From contig NZ_JAUSPS010000001.1 of the NCBI RefSeq assembly GCF_030652775.1, positions 1 through 64,000 of the forward strand: a DNA stretch of 64,000 nucleotides, in the 5' to 3' direction. Under the pieces are notes generated by a model. That model was not told the origin of the DNA. It worked only from the letters and a program-made list of their open reading frames with translations, and searched no databases. Position 1 is the stretch's first letter. Each line of letters starts with the position of its first letter. The DNA comes from Acetobacterium sp. GTDB lineage: Bacteria; Bacillota; Clostridia; Eubacteriales; Eubacteriaceae. Below are positions 53,375 to 61,878 of the stretch, in pieces. The translations under genes and the position numbers were made by a program.

Positions 53375-54403
53375 ATGAGTTTTGAATTGATCCAGGAAAT
53401 TCCGTCGCCCATTGAGATTTTTAAAATGATGCCGTTGTCTGAAGTCGGCAAAAAAATAAAAATCCAACGGGATCAAATGATCAGAAATGTTTTTGAAGGA
53501 AAAGACGACCGTTTTATTTTAATTATCGGTCCCTGCTCCGCAGATAATGAAACCGCAGTAATTGATTATGTGAACCGTTTAAGTGTCATTCAAAAAGAAG
53601 TGGAGGATAAGATTATTATCATTCCGCGAATTTATACCAATAAACCGCGAACCACTGGCGAAGGCTATAAGGGGATGCTCCACCAGCCCGATGCCAACAA
53701 AAAAGCCAACATGGTTGAGGGGATTAAAGCCATTCGGCAATTGCATATCCGCTCCATTGAAGAAACGGGCTTATCCTGCGCTGATGAAATGTTGTATCCG
53801 GAAAATTATGCTTATCTGGAGGATCTATTGAGTTATGTGGCTATTGGCGCCCGCTCGGTGGAAAACCAGAAACATCGGTTAACCGTTTCTGGACTGGAAA
53901 TCCCGGTGGGAATGAAAAATCCCACCAGTGGGGATATTACCGTGATGCTGAATTCCATTCAGGCGGCTCAGGCCGGCCATACCTTTATCTACCGGGGCTG
54001 GGAAGTGAAAACCTCGGGAAATCCCCTGACCCATGCGATCATGCGCGGTTCGGTGGATCAGCACGGACGTAATTATCCGAATTATCATTATGAGGATATC
54101 ATGCACCTGATTAAACTCTATGAAAAACGGGATTTTGCTTGTCCGGCCATCATCATCGACTTGAATCATGCCAATTCCAATAAGCGTTTTGGTGAACAGC
54201 CGCGAATCGCCCGGGAAATTCTGCGCAACCGTCATTACGATGCCGACCTAAAAAAATATGTCAAGGGTCTGATGATTGAAAGTTATATTGAAGAAGGCAA
54301 TCAGCCGGTTGACGGCGGGGTTTATGGAAAATCCATCACTGATTCCTGTTTGGGCTGGAAGGCTTCGGAAGATTTGATTCGTACCATTGCCGAGAAAGTA
54401 TAA
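53375..54403 (+). CDS. aroF: 3-deoxy-7-phosphoheptulonate (DAHP) synthase, class I
   Basis: A 342-residue enzyme joining phosphoenolpyruvate and erythrose 4-phosphate, the first step of aromatic amino acid synthesis. It aligns along its length with the AroF/G/H type: IGPCSADN, RIYTNKPRTTGEGYKGM, GARSVENQKHR and IIDLNHANSNK are conserved active-site segments. The isozyme letter is a guess; feedback type cannot be told. Monocistronic, 114 bp after the kinase and before a strong terminator. Confidence 0.92.
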   Translation: MSFELIQEIPSPIEIFKMMPLSEVGKKIKIQRDQMIRNVFEGKDDRFILIIGPCSADNETAVIDYVNRLSVIQKEVEDKIIIIPRIYTNKPRTTGEGYKGMLHQPDANKKANMVEGIKAIRQLHIRSIEETGLSCADEMLYPENYAYLEDLLSYVAIGARSVENQKHRLTVSGLEIPVGMKNPTSGDITVMLNSIQAAQAGHTFIYRGWEVKTSGNPLTHAIMRGSVDQHGRNYPNYHYEDIMHLIKLYEKRDFACPAIIIDLNHANSNKRFGEQPRIAREILRNRHYDADLKKYVKGLMIESYIEEGNQPVDGGVYGKSITDSCLGWKASEDLIRTIAEKV

Positions 54404-54414
54404 ATAGAAAAGCT

Positions 54415-54460
54415 AAAAAAGCCGTTGATCGCTTAGCAATAAGCAATTGACGGCTTTTTT
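54415..54460 (+). terminator. Intrinsic terminator after the DAHP synthase gene
   Basis: A long near-perfect stem (AAAAAAGCCGT...GCTTA with TAAGC...ACGGCTTTTTT) and a 4-nt loop. Confidence 0.87.
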
Positions 54461-54590
54461 CTGTTGGAAATACTAGCGGTCCCGAGATTTAACCAACTTG
54501 ATGACTAAAAAAACAAACAAAGGGTATCTAGTAAATAATACCTGATTGTTTAGAATAATCGAATGGCCAATGGTATTTCTTGAAAGGGTT

Positions 54591-56357
54591 ATGAAAAGGA
54601 TGAATCAGATAATCAGACGAAAGATCGCAGATGCGATGAGATTCATAAAAAAGCGATTCGAAAACCTGAAATTACAAACCGCTATTATTAAAAAAAATGG
54701 TAATGGTTTCAGAGATCTCAATTATTTAAAAAACAATTTATTTTATGACATTACCTTTTATTTTATTTTTCTGGGACCGATACTATTCTTTTATGGTGCC
54801 TATTTATTTTATGAGGAAGGCAAATATGTGGTATCTGCCATTGAGTTCTCGCTGTATTTTTTTTCGGTTTTTGTGTTGGTTAATCGGAAAATCAATCTCC
54901 GCATCAAAAAACTATTTTTTCTGCTGACCGGTTATTTTGCCAGTGTGCTGGTGCTCATTGTTGCCGGACCGATGGGGGCAGGAATGGTTTGTGTGACGGC
55001 AGTGCTGGTTTTATCCGGATCGCTGCTGGAAAAAAAATGGGTGCTGAAATTTATGGTGTTCAATCTGTTTGCTTTTTTTGTTATGACCGTTCTGCTGGCC
55101 AGCGGTTATTTTAATGAATTTGCTATTGCTGATTATGGATCAAGATGGCTGATCATCGCAATCAGTAGCCAGGTGCTGGGAATTGGTTTGCTTTATATCA
55201 TTCAAATGATCTACGATGGGTTGGAGAAACAATCGATGATTATTGCCAGATCCAAAGAAAAACTGGAAGCCAGTGAGCAGAAATACCGTTATTTAAGTTA
55301 TCACGATCATCTGACGGGGCTATACAATCGTCTGTTCTGGGAGGAAGAACAAAAGCGGATTGACAAAGGGGATCAATTGCCGATCTCCGTTATTGTTGGC
55401 GATATCAATGGGATCAAACTGATGAATGATGCCTTTGGTCATGAAGCTGGGGATCGTATTATTATGGAAACTGCGCAGATCATGAAAAACTGCTGCCATG
55501 ACGGCGAACTCATCGCCAGAACCGGCGGCGATGAGTTCAGTATTCTGATGCCGAAAACGCTCCACGAGACAGCTTTAAAACGGATGGAAGAAATAAAGCA
55601 ATCCATTATCTTGCACAATCGTCGGATTCTTAATGAAGCGTTTCATATTAATGTCGCCCTGGGATCCGGCACCAAAGAAGAACCCCATGGCGACTTGAAG
55701 GAAACCATAAAAAAAGCCGAATTGTATATGAACCAGCGCAAGCTGCTGGAACAGCGAAGCTCACACAGTGCTATTATCTCTTCAATCAAGGCAACGATGT
55801 ATGAGAAAAGCCATGAAACGGAGGAGCATTCAGAACGGCTGGCCGCTGTATCCCGAATGGTCGGTGAAGCGCTGCATCTTACCCAGATTGAATTGGATAA
55901 TCTGGAACTGCTGGCGACCCTTCATGATATTGGTAAGGTCGGGATTGATGATCGCATTTTAGCGAAGCCGGGAAAACTGACCGATGAAGAATGGATTGAA
56001 ATGAAAAAACATCCGCAAATCGGTTATCGTATTGCCGTCGCTTCGCCTGAGCTGGTCTCAATTTCTGAGTATATTCTCAGCCATCATGAACATTGGGATG
56101 GCAGTGGCTATCCCAAAGGTCTGGCCGGAGAGGGCATTCCGCTGCTGTCACGGATCATTGCGGTTGCCGATGCCTATGATGCTATGACCGAGAATCGTGT
56201 CTATCAAAAAGCAACGGATCGGGAAAGCGCATTAGCTGAAATAAAAAGAAACGCCGGATCTCAATTTGATCCGGCGATTGTCGAATTGTTTGTCAAAATT
56301 ATGAAAGAGACACAAGCTGTTGCGTTGCTTTATGAGAACAAAAATGCAATCAAATGA
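54591..56357 (+). CDS. Membrane GGDEF and HD-GYP c-di-GMP protein
   Basis: A protein of about 588 residues that can both make and break c-di-GMP. About six hydrophobic segments (about 35-210) are followed by a GGDEF domain (active-site GGDEF near 320, but the RxxD inhibition site is replaced by HDGE) and an HD-GYP domain (about 395-575) with HDIGKVG, HHEHWDGSGYPKGL and VADAYDAMT. The start is uncertain: in-frame starts exist at 54546 (TTG), 54570, 54591 and 54600, none with an ideal ribosome site. Confidence 0.88.
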   Translation: MKRMNQIIRRKIADAMRFIKKRFENLKLQTAIIKKNGNGFRDLNYLKNNLFYDITFYFIFLGPILFFYGAYLFYEEGKYVVSAIEFSLYFFSVFVLVNRKINLRIKKLFFLLTGYFASVLVLIVAGPMGAGMVCVTAVLVLSGSLLEKKWVLKFMVFNLFAFFVMTVLLASGYFNEFAIADYGSRWLIIAISSQVLGIGLLYIIQMIYDGLEKQSMIIARSKEKLEASEQKYRYLSYHDHLTGLYNRLFWEEEQKRIDKGDQLPISVIVGDINGIKLMNDAFGHEAGDRIIMETAQIMKNCCHDGELIARTGGDEFSILMPKTLHETALKRMEEIKQSIILHNRRILNEAFHINVALGSGTKEEPHGDLKETIKKAELYMNQRKLLEQRSSHSAIISSIKATMYEKSHETEEHSERLAAVSRMVGEALHLTQIELDNLELLATLHDIGKVGIDDRILAKPGKLTDEEWIEMKKHPQIGYRIAVASPELVSISEYILSHHEHWDGSGYPKGLAGEGIPLLSRIIAVADAYDAMTENRVYQKATDRESALAEIKRNAGSQFDPAIVELFVKIMKETQAVALLYENKNAIK

Positions 56358-56371
56358 AGTGTTGGCATATA

Positions 56372-56412
56372 AATGAGGCTGATTCCGATAGATTAAAAGG
56401 AACCAGCCTCAT
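56372..56412 (+). terminator. Possible terminator after the GGDEF/HD-GYP gene
   Basis: Arms ATGAGGCTG/ATTCC and GGAA/CAGCCTCAT pair, but no T-run follows, so it is weaker than the other terminators. Confidence 0.45.
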
Positions 56413-56492
56413 ATTGAATATTAAAAGAATCATATATAATCGAACAGCATCACTGTGAATTTGCGAAATTAGTAGAAGCAATTTTAAATTGG

Positions 56493-57275
56493 TCAGTCCA
56501 GAAACAGATTGATAATTAAATTGAACTTATCCGGGTTTTGAAACATCAGACCATGTCCCGCTTCGGCAATTAAAACAAGTTTGGAGTTGGGCAGTTTACT
56601 GGCCAGATATTGGGCATTTTCCGAGGGCAGAATCAGATCTTCTTTACCGTCAATAACCAGGGTTTCATGTTGGAGAAAGGGGATTCGATTGCAGGAACCC
56701 TCCCATTTATTGATGGCCTCGGCCTGTTTGGTTATTGAATCGGGATTCATATTCCCCAACGGACGATAAAATATTTCCCGAATTCGATCCTGATTGTTTT
56801 TTATCCAAGCTAACGGGAAAATAAGCCGTAACCACTCATAACCCTTTTCAGAAGGGATGCCCAGATTGTTTTCAAGTCTGCTTAGCACCTTGGGTTCAGG
56901 TGGGAAAATTTCGGGATGGCAAAGCGAAGCGTAGAGGATCAGTTTGTTGACGATTTCGGGATGGCGCAAGGCTAATTCCTGGGCAATCGACGCACCCATC
57001 GACCAGCCCAGAACATGCGCTTTTTCGATCTTTAAGGAAACCATCAATTCATAGGTGTCTTCAGCAAATTGTTCAATTGTAAAGGCTTTATGTCCGGAAC
57101 TGGTTTCGCCGATACCACGATTATCAAAGACGATGACCTTGTATTTTTTTGACAGGGAACGAAGAAGTCGTTCCTCCCAAAGATTCATGGTACCACCATA
57201 ACCCATAATTAAAAGCAGAGGATACCCGTCTCCGTAAATGCGGTAGCTCATATTAATGTCTGCAACTCTTACCAT
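56493..57275 (-). CDS. Alpha/beta hydrolase
   Basis: A 260-residue hydrolase. The nucleophile elbow is GWSMGAS (Ser near 95); Asp in IDGKEDLILP and His in AGHGLMF complete the triad. An MGYGG segment forms the oxyanion hole. A later in-frame ATG at 57275 with AGAGAGGTG upstream is preferred over 57344. Substrate unknown; esterase, lipase or 3-oxoadipate-lactonase-like activity is common for this type. Confidence 0.87.
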   Translation of the reverse strand: MVRVADINMSYRIYGDGYPLLLIMGYGGTMNLWEERLLRSLSKKYKVIVFDNRGIGETSSGHKAFTIEQFAEDTYELMVSLKIEKAHVLGWSMGASIAQELALRHPEIVNKLILYASLCHPEIFPPEPKVLSRLENNLGIPSEKGYEWLRLIFPLAWIKNNQDRIREIFYRPLGNMNPDSITKQAEAINKWEGSCNRIPFLQHETLVIDGKEDLILPSENAQYLASKLPNSKLVLIAEAGHGLMFQNPDKFNLIINLFLD

Positions 57276-57447
57276 AACAACACCTCTCTTTATGAAACTA
57301 ATGATCATATGCTTAATACCCACATAGAGAGGATTTATCAGCAAATTGAGATAAATATTTGAAAAAGATCATTTAGAAACCAATTTCAGAAAAAGAAGTG
57401 CGGAGTGAATATTTACAAAAGGTATACAAACGTTTACAAGATAGTTA

Positions 57448-58102
57448 TTTACTTATCTGAGAAACATGATACAATATAATTGAATCAAGGATCAACCAAT
57501 CCTTTTCCAATTGAATGGCAAGATCATTGAAAAGTAAATAATCACTTGACTGAATGATACAATCAGGGAGAAGATTATCCGATTATAAATAGAAACTCAG
57601 CGATAAGCTTCGATGATTTGGTTTTATCGATCATAGACTTTACGATGGAATAATTCTTATCACAATAAGAATTAAGAAGTACATTGTTAATCACAGTCAG
57701 ATTTATTGGCGATCGGTATTTACATTATGATATCCCACATAAAAACAAACTGTGGTCATAATAAAAATAATAGATCAAGAATAGGTAATCGATGTGAGAA
57801 GAGAAGATGATTTTCAATTGAAATTCAGAAAAACAAAAGGGAGAAATTTGGACGAAAGAACAGATGGTTCAGAAATTTACTTCACTCAAAAAAACTGAAT
57901 CAGCTAACTGCTGAAAAAGGATAATAAAAGCGAAGATAAAAAGTAAGATGATCCCCAAAAAAAGTGATAGATTTACATTGGAAAAGTGAAAAGGAAGATT
58001 TTTGAATAACAGAAAGGGGTGAGTCCCAAAAAATGACAACTGAGATTGTAAGCTGAGACCGATTCTACAGAAATAATTGTGGAATCGGTTTTCAGCTTTT
58101 TT
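57448..58102 (+). ncRNA. Possible non-coding transcript (no clear gene)
   Basis: The stretch 57345-58265 has no supported gene. A promoter-like pair (TTTACT 57448-57453, 16 bp, TACAAT 57470-57475) and a strong terminator (58050-58102) frame about 0.6 kb of AT-rich sequence with small hairpins (for example about 57652-57672). A 34-codon frame (57794-57898) lacks a ribosome site. It may be a small RNA, a relic, or a leader. Confidence 0.35.
58050..58102 (+). terminator. Intrinsic terminator within the gene-free stretch
   Basis: AAGCTGA and GACCGATTC pair with GAATCGGT and TCAGCTT, followed by a T-run. No plus-strand gene lies just before it. Confidence 0.82.
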
Positions 58103-58265
58103 GTGTCTAGTCTAGCATTTAAATCAAAATATAAAGACACCCTGAAAATGCATGGAATTCAGATGCTGAATTTGAAATAATTATTTCATGATAATCTAAA
58201 GAGTTTGGTTAAGAGCTCACTGGGTATAAAAACACACAATAACTAGACGGAGTGAGGAGATTTGG

Positions 58266-59312
58266 ATGATTGATGATTTAAAAAAAAGTTTATTCGATAT
58301 AAGATCGGATCAGATGGATGCAGAGGCCATTCACGAAAGTATTGTTTCAGGGGTGCGGTTAAAAGGAGCAACACTAATCATTCTTTTTTGTGCAATTATT
58401 GTGGCATCGGTTGGTCTGAATACTAATTCAACCGCAGTTATCATTGGGGCTATGCTGATATCACCTTTAATGAACCCGATAATTACGGTAGGATATAGTA
58501 TTGCAACTTATGATGGGATACTCCTTAGGAATGCAATGATTAAGTTTGCAATTCAAATTGCAATTGCGGTAGTTGGTTCCACAATCTACTTCAGTTTAAC
58601 GCCTATCCATGAACCGACCAGTGAATTAATAGCGAGAACAGGTCCTTCTTTTTTTGATATGCTCATTGCTTTTTTTGGAGGTTCCGCTGGGATTATCGGT
58701 ATTACCAGAAAAGAAAAAAGCAATGTTATTCCAGGAGTAGCTATTGCTACTGCGCTCATGCCTCCGATGTGTACGGTGGGTTATGGAATTGCCAATGGGA
58801 ATATTGACTTTATTTTTTCGGCGGCCTATTTATTTGCAATCAATGCTTTTTTTATTATCGTAGCAACGTTTGCGTTCTGTAAACTGCTTCAGTTAAAACA
58901 AGCAGATGTTGTTAAGGCAAGGTATAATAAAATTATCAAAAGGGTGATTGTTATCGGTGTCATTCTAATTACTATTCCAGCTGCTGTTACAGCAGTTTAT
59001 GTGTCGGCAACATCAATTCAGGAAAAACATATATACAGCAGTGTTGAATCATTTGTAAATAATGAAGTGAATTCAGCATCAACAACGACAATGCGGGCAA
59101 CCATTGATCCGAATAAAAAATATATACGATTGGATTTAATTGGGGATATGTATACGGAAAAAGAGATTGATAAAATTAGACAAACGATGGAAGCGTATGG
59201 GTTTGACGACTATTATTTAGAAGTGGTTCAAGATATAAAAACAACATTGTTTCACTATTTTGAGAATGTGAATAGTGGAGGGATTACTGAAAGTGAGATA
59301 GTTATTGAGTAG
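58266..59312 (+). CDS. DUF389 membrane protein
   Basis: A 348-residue integral membrane protein of the DUF389 (TIGR00341) family, of unknown function. About six to seven helices (about 35-255) include STAVIIGAMLISPLMNPI and the ALMPPMCTVGYGI segment that recur in the family; a soluble C-terminal tail follows. GAGGAG precedes the ATG. Its terminated, AT-rich upstream region sets it apart as its own unit, with the next gene 42 bp after. Confidence 0.88.
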   Translation: MIDDLKKSLFDIRSDQMDAEAIHESIVSGVRLKGATLIILFCAIIVASVGLNTNSTAVIIGAMLISPLMNPIITVGYSIATYDGILLRNAMIKFAIQIAIAVVGSTIYFSLTPIHEPTSELIARTGPSFFDMLIAFFGGSAGIIGITRKEKSNVIPGVAIATALMPPMCTVGYGIANGNIDFIFSAAYLFAINAFFIIVATFAFCKLLQLKQADVVKARYNKIIKRVIVIGVILITIPAAVTAVYVSATSIQEKHIYSSVESFVNNEVNSASTTTMRATIDPNKKYIRLDLIGDMYTEKEIDKIRQTMEAYGFDDYYLEVVQDIKTTLFHYFENVNSGGITESEIVIE

Positions 59313-59354
59313 AAGGCGGATTAGCAGAATTATTAAAATAAAGGAGGAAAGAGG

Positions 59355-60305
59355 ATGAACGATTTGAGATTTTGTCCCACATGCGGGGCGAAACTAGAGA
59401 ATGATGAACGATTCTGTGGGCAATGTGGCTTTGATACTGAAACCATAGAAAATTTTGATGGAATGACACAACTAAATGACCAACAGAAATTAGTGGAAGA
59501 TAATTCAAACTTACAAGCTATTGATTCAGGGCAAAGCCCTAAGTCTTTTGCTCAAAATAAAACCCAGAAGAAATCAGCCCAATCAATAATTATTATTCTT
59601 TCTGTGGCGATAGGATGTTTTATTTTAATCGCTGGCATTGCTTTCTGGTGGTTTAACCAGGGGAAAAACATTTTTGGCAAAGCAGAAACATCGGTTGCAG
59701 TAGTAAACGGAGAAAATAAAGCATCATTATCGTTGCCATCGTATTCGGTGAATGAGGGTAGTTATACAGCTGCGCAAAATATTGCAATCATTATACCGGC
59801 AGGTGAAGAGGTTCAGGTTTTTTATACCATCGATGGAACCGATCCAACAGCCAAGGCAACCAAGTATGAGACTCCTATTATATTGCAGACTAATACCACC
59901 CTCAAAAGCATCGCCATTGATAAAAAAGGAAATCAGAGCGGTATAAAAACGGCTACCTACACTATTGTGATTCCCCAAACGGCAACTACTCAACCCCAAA
60001 CCACTACCCCGGCAGCGGCAACGAATGCCGATGAACGGGCTCAATTTGAGAGTAATATCAATGGCACCTGGAAGGTCCGGGATTCCAGCGGGTTTGTTTT
60101 GTATTATACCTTCAGCGGTGGAAGAGTCAACGTCACCGATGGCGGCAGCGATTATTTTGATGATGTCTACAGCTTCAATATTTCGCCGGGAAATAACGGT
60201 ACCATCGGGACTGTTGATGCCGGAACCCACAGTTTTTCAATTGATTGTAATCCGTTGGGGGATAATGCCATTTTTATTAACGGGATGTATGCTTCATATA
60301 ATTAA
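59355..60305 (+). CDS. Zinc-ribbon membrane protein with chitobiase/hexosaminidase C-terminal fold
   Basis: A 316-residue protein. An N-terminal double zinc ribbon (CPTCGAKLENDERFCGQCG, residues about 8-26) is followed by a linker, one membrane helix (about 76-98), an outer CHB_HEX_C-type beta domain (about 150-205, with YTIDGTDPT), a Thr/Pro/Gln linker and a C-terminal beta domain of about 75 residues I do not recognise. The zinc ribbon inside and beta domains outside suggest a surface sensor or scaffold. AAGGAGG precedes the ATG. Confidence 0.83.
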   Translation: MNDLRFCPTCGAKLENDERFCGQCGFDTETIENFDGMTQLNDQQKLVEDNSNLQAIDSGQSPKSFAQNKTQKKSAQSIIIILSVAIGCFILIAGIAFWWFNQGKNIFGKAETSVAVVNGENKASLSLPSYSVNEGSYTAAQNIAIIIPAGEEVQVFYTIDGTDPTAKATKYETPIILQTNTTLKSIAIDKKGNQSGIKTATYTIVIPQTATTQPQTTTPAAATNADERAQFESNINGTWKVRDSSGFVLYYTFSGGRVNVTDGGSDYFDDVYSFNISPGNNGTIGTVDAGTHSFSIDCNPLGDNAIFINGMYASYN

Positions 60306-60325
60306 ATAGTTATTATGCAAAGAAA

Positions 60326-60366
60326 AAAACAGCCACAAGATCTAGCGCAGATTTTGTGGCTGTTTT
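60326..60366. terminator. Bidirectional terminator
   Basis: An outer stem AAACAGCCACAA/TTGTGGCTGTTT with inner ATCT/AGAT pairing; ends the zinc-ribbon gene and the converging glutamate synthase operon. Confidence 0.82.
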
Positions 60367-60385
60367 AGCTGCTTTAAGGAGCAAA

Positions 60386-61861
60386 CTATTTTTTAGCTAA
60401 ATAATGGTGGCAGGCTCGGGCAGCTTCCCGGCCTTCATTGATGGCCCAGACAACCAGGCTCTGACCGCGACGGATATCGCCGGCAGCAAAGATGTTATCG
60501 ACACTGGTCTGGTAAACGCCGTAATCGGCTTTAACATTGGAGCGGGGATCCCGTTCCAGGCCTAATTGGTCAACTAACAGGTCATCCGGTCCCAGAAAGC
60601 CCATTGCCAGTAAAACCAGATCAGCGGGCAGAATTTTTTCAGTTCCGGGAATTTCTGTCATGGTCATCCGTCCGCTTTCGTCGGCCAGCCATTCAATTTC
60701 CACGGTATGCACTTCTTTGACATTGCCGCCAACATCACCGACGATTTTTTTAGTGGTGGTGCAGTATTGGCGGGGATCGCTGCCATACAGGGCAACGGCT
60801 TCTTCCTGACCATAATCCAGCTTATAGGTTTTTGGCCATTCCGGCCAGGGGTTATTGGCAGCCCGGGTGGTCGGCGGTTTGGGCATAATTTCTAATTGCA
60901 GCACGCTTTTACAGCCGTGACGGATGGATGTAGCGACACAGTCGGTGCCGGTATCGCCGCCGCCGATAATGACCACATGCTTGTCCTTGGCTGATGTATA
61001 GTTGCCATCAGCCAGGTTGGAGTCCAACAGGCTTTTGGTATTGGCTGACAAAAAGTTGATAGCAAAATCCACACCCTGAAGGTTTCGGCCTTCAACCGGC
61101 AGATCCCGGGGTTTGGTGGCGCCGCCGCATAAGACAACGGCGTCGTAATCGGCTTTTAAAGCGGCTACCGGATAGTCTTTACCGACCTCGGTGCTGGTGA
61201 CAAAGTTAATGCCTTCAGCGGTCATCAGGTTGACCCGACGCTGAACCACGTCAATTTTATCCAGCTTCATGTTGGGGATGCCATACATTAACAGTCCGCC
61301 AATCCGGTCAGCCCGTTCGTAGACGGTGACATTGTGTCCAGCTTTGTTCAGCTCGGCGGCACAGGCCAGTCCCGCCGGACCGGAGCCCACCACGGCAATT
61401 TTTTTATCGGTCCGGTGCTTAGGAGGATTGGCGGTAATCCAGCCTTCTTTAAAAGCATGGTCGATAATCGTGCACTCATTGGTTTTAATGGTGACCTGCG
61501 GTTCATTCAGTCCCACAGTGCAGGCTCCTTCACAGGGAGCCGGGCAAACCCGGCCAGTGAATTCGGGGAAATTATTGGTATTGAGCAGTCGGACTAAAGC
61601 CTCTTTCCATAAACCCTTGTAAATCATATCATTCCATTCCGGAATTAAATTATGAATGGGGCAGCCTGAGGCACCACCGGCAATCATCATGCCGGAGTGA
61701 CAGTAAGGTACGCCGCAATCCATACAGCGGGCGCCCTGAAGGCGTTGTTTTTCTTCGGTCAGTTCTAAATGAAACTCGTTCCAATCGTTGATTCGTTCAA
61801 GAGGTTCCCGATCCTTGGGTACTTCCCGGTTATATTCTAAAAATCCTGTTGATTTTCCCAT
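60386..61861 (-). CDS. gltD: Glutamate synthase small subunit
   Basis: A 491-residue FAD- and FeS-containing subunit that feeds NAD(P)H electrons to the large subunit. N-terminal cysteines (CMDCGVPYC and CPAPCEGAC) bind 4Fe-4S clusters; [15 protein letters not shown] binds FAD and [11 protein letters not shown] binds NAD(P). Normal length. GAGGTAA precedes the ATG. It follows gltB by 17 bp in one minus-strand operon. Confidence 0.94.
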   Translation of the reverse strand: MGKSTGFLEYNREVPKDREPLERINDWNEFHLELTEEKQRLQGARCMDCGVPYCHSGMMIAGGASGCPIHNLIPEWNDMIYKGLWKEALVRLLNTNNFPEFTGRVCPAPCEGACTVGLNEPQVTIKTNECTIIDHAFKEGWITANPPKHRTDKKIAVVGSGPAGLACAAELNKAGHNVTVYERADRIGGLLMYGIPNMKLDKIDVVQRRVNLMTAEGINFVTSTEVGKDYPVAALKADYDAVVLCGGATKPRDLPVEGRNLQGVDFAINFLSANTKSLLDSNLADGNYTSAKDKHVVIIGGGDTGTDCVATSIRHGCKSVLQLEIMPKPPTTRAANNPWPEWPKTYKLDYGQEEAVALYGSDPRQYCTTTKKIVGDVGGNVKEVHTVEIEWLADESGRMTMTEIPGTEKILPADLVLLAMGFLGPDDLLVDQLGLERDPRSNVKADYGVYQTSVDNIFAAGDIRRGQSLVVWAINEGREAARACHHYLAKK

Positions 61862-61878
61862 AATTGTTTACCTCCTCT

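Noticed and set aside
57794-57898. 34-codon GTG frame in the gene-free stretch
   Set aside because: No good ribosome site, low complexity and no recognisable family; treated as part of a possible RNA region.
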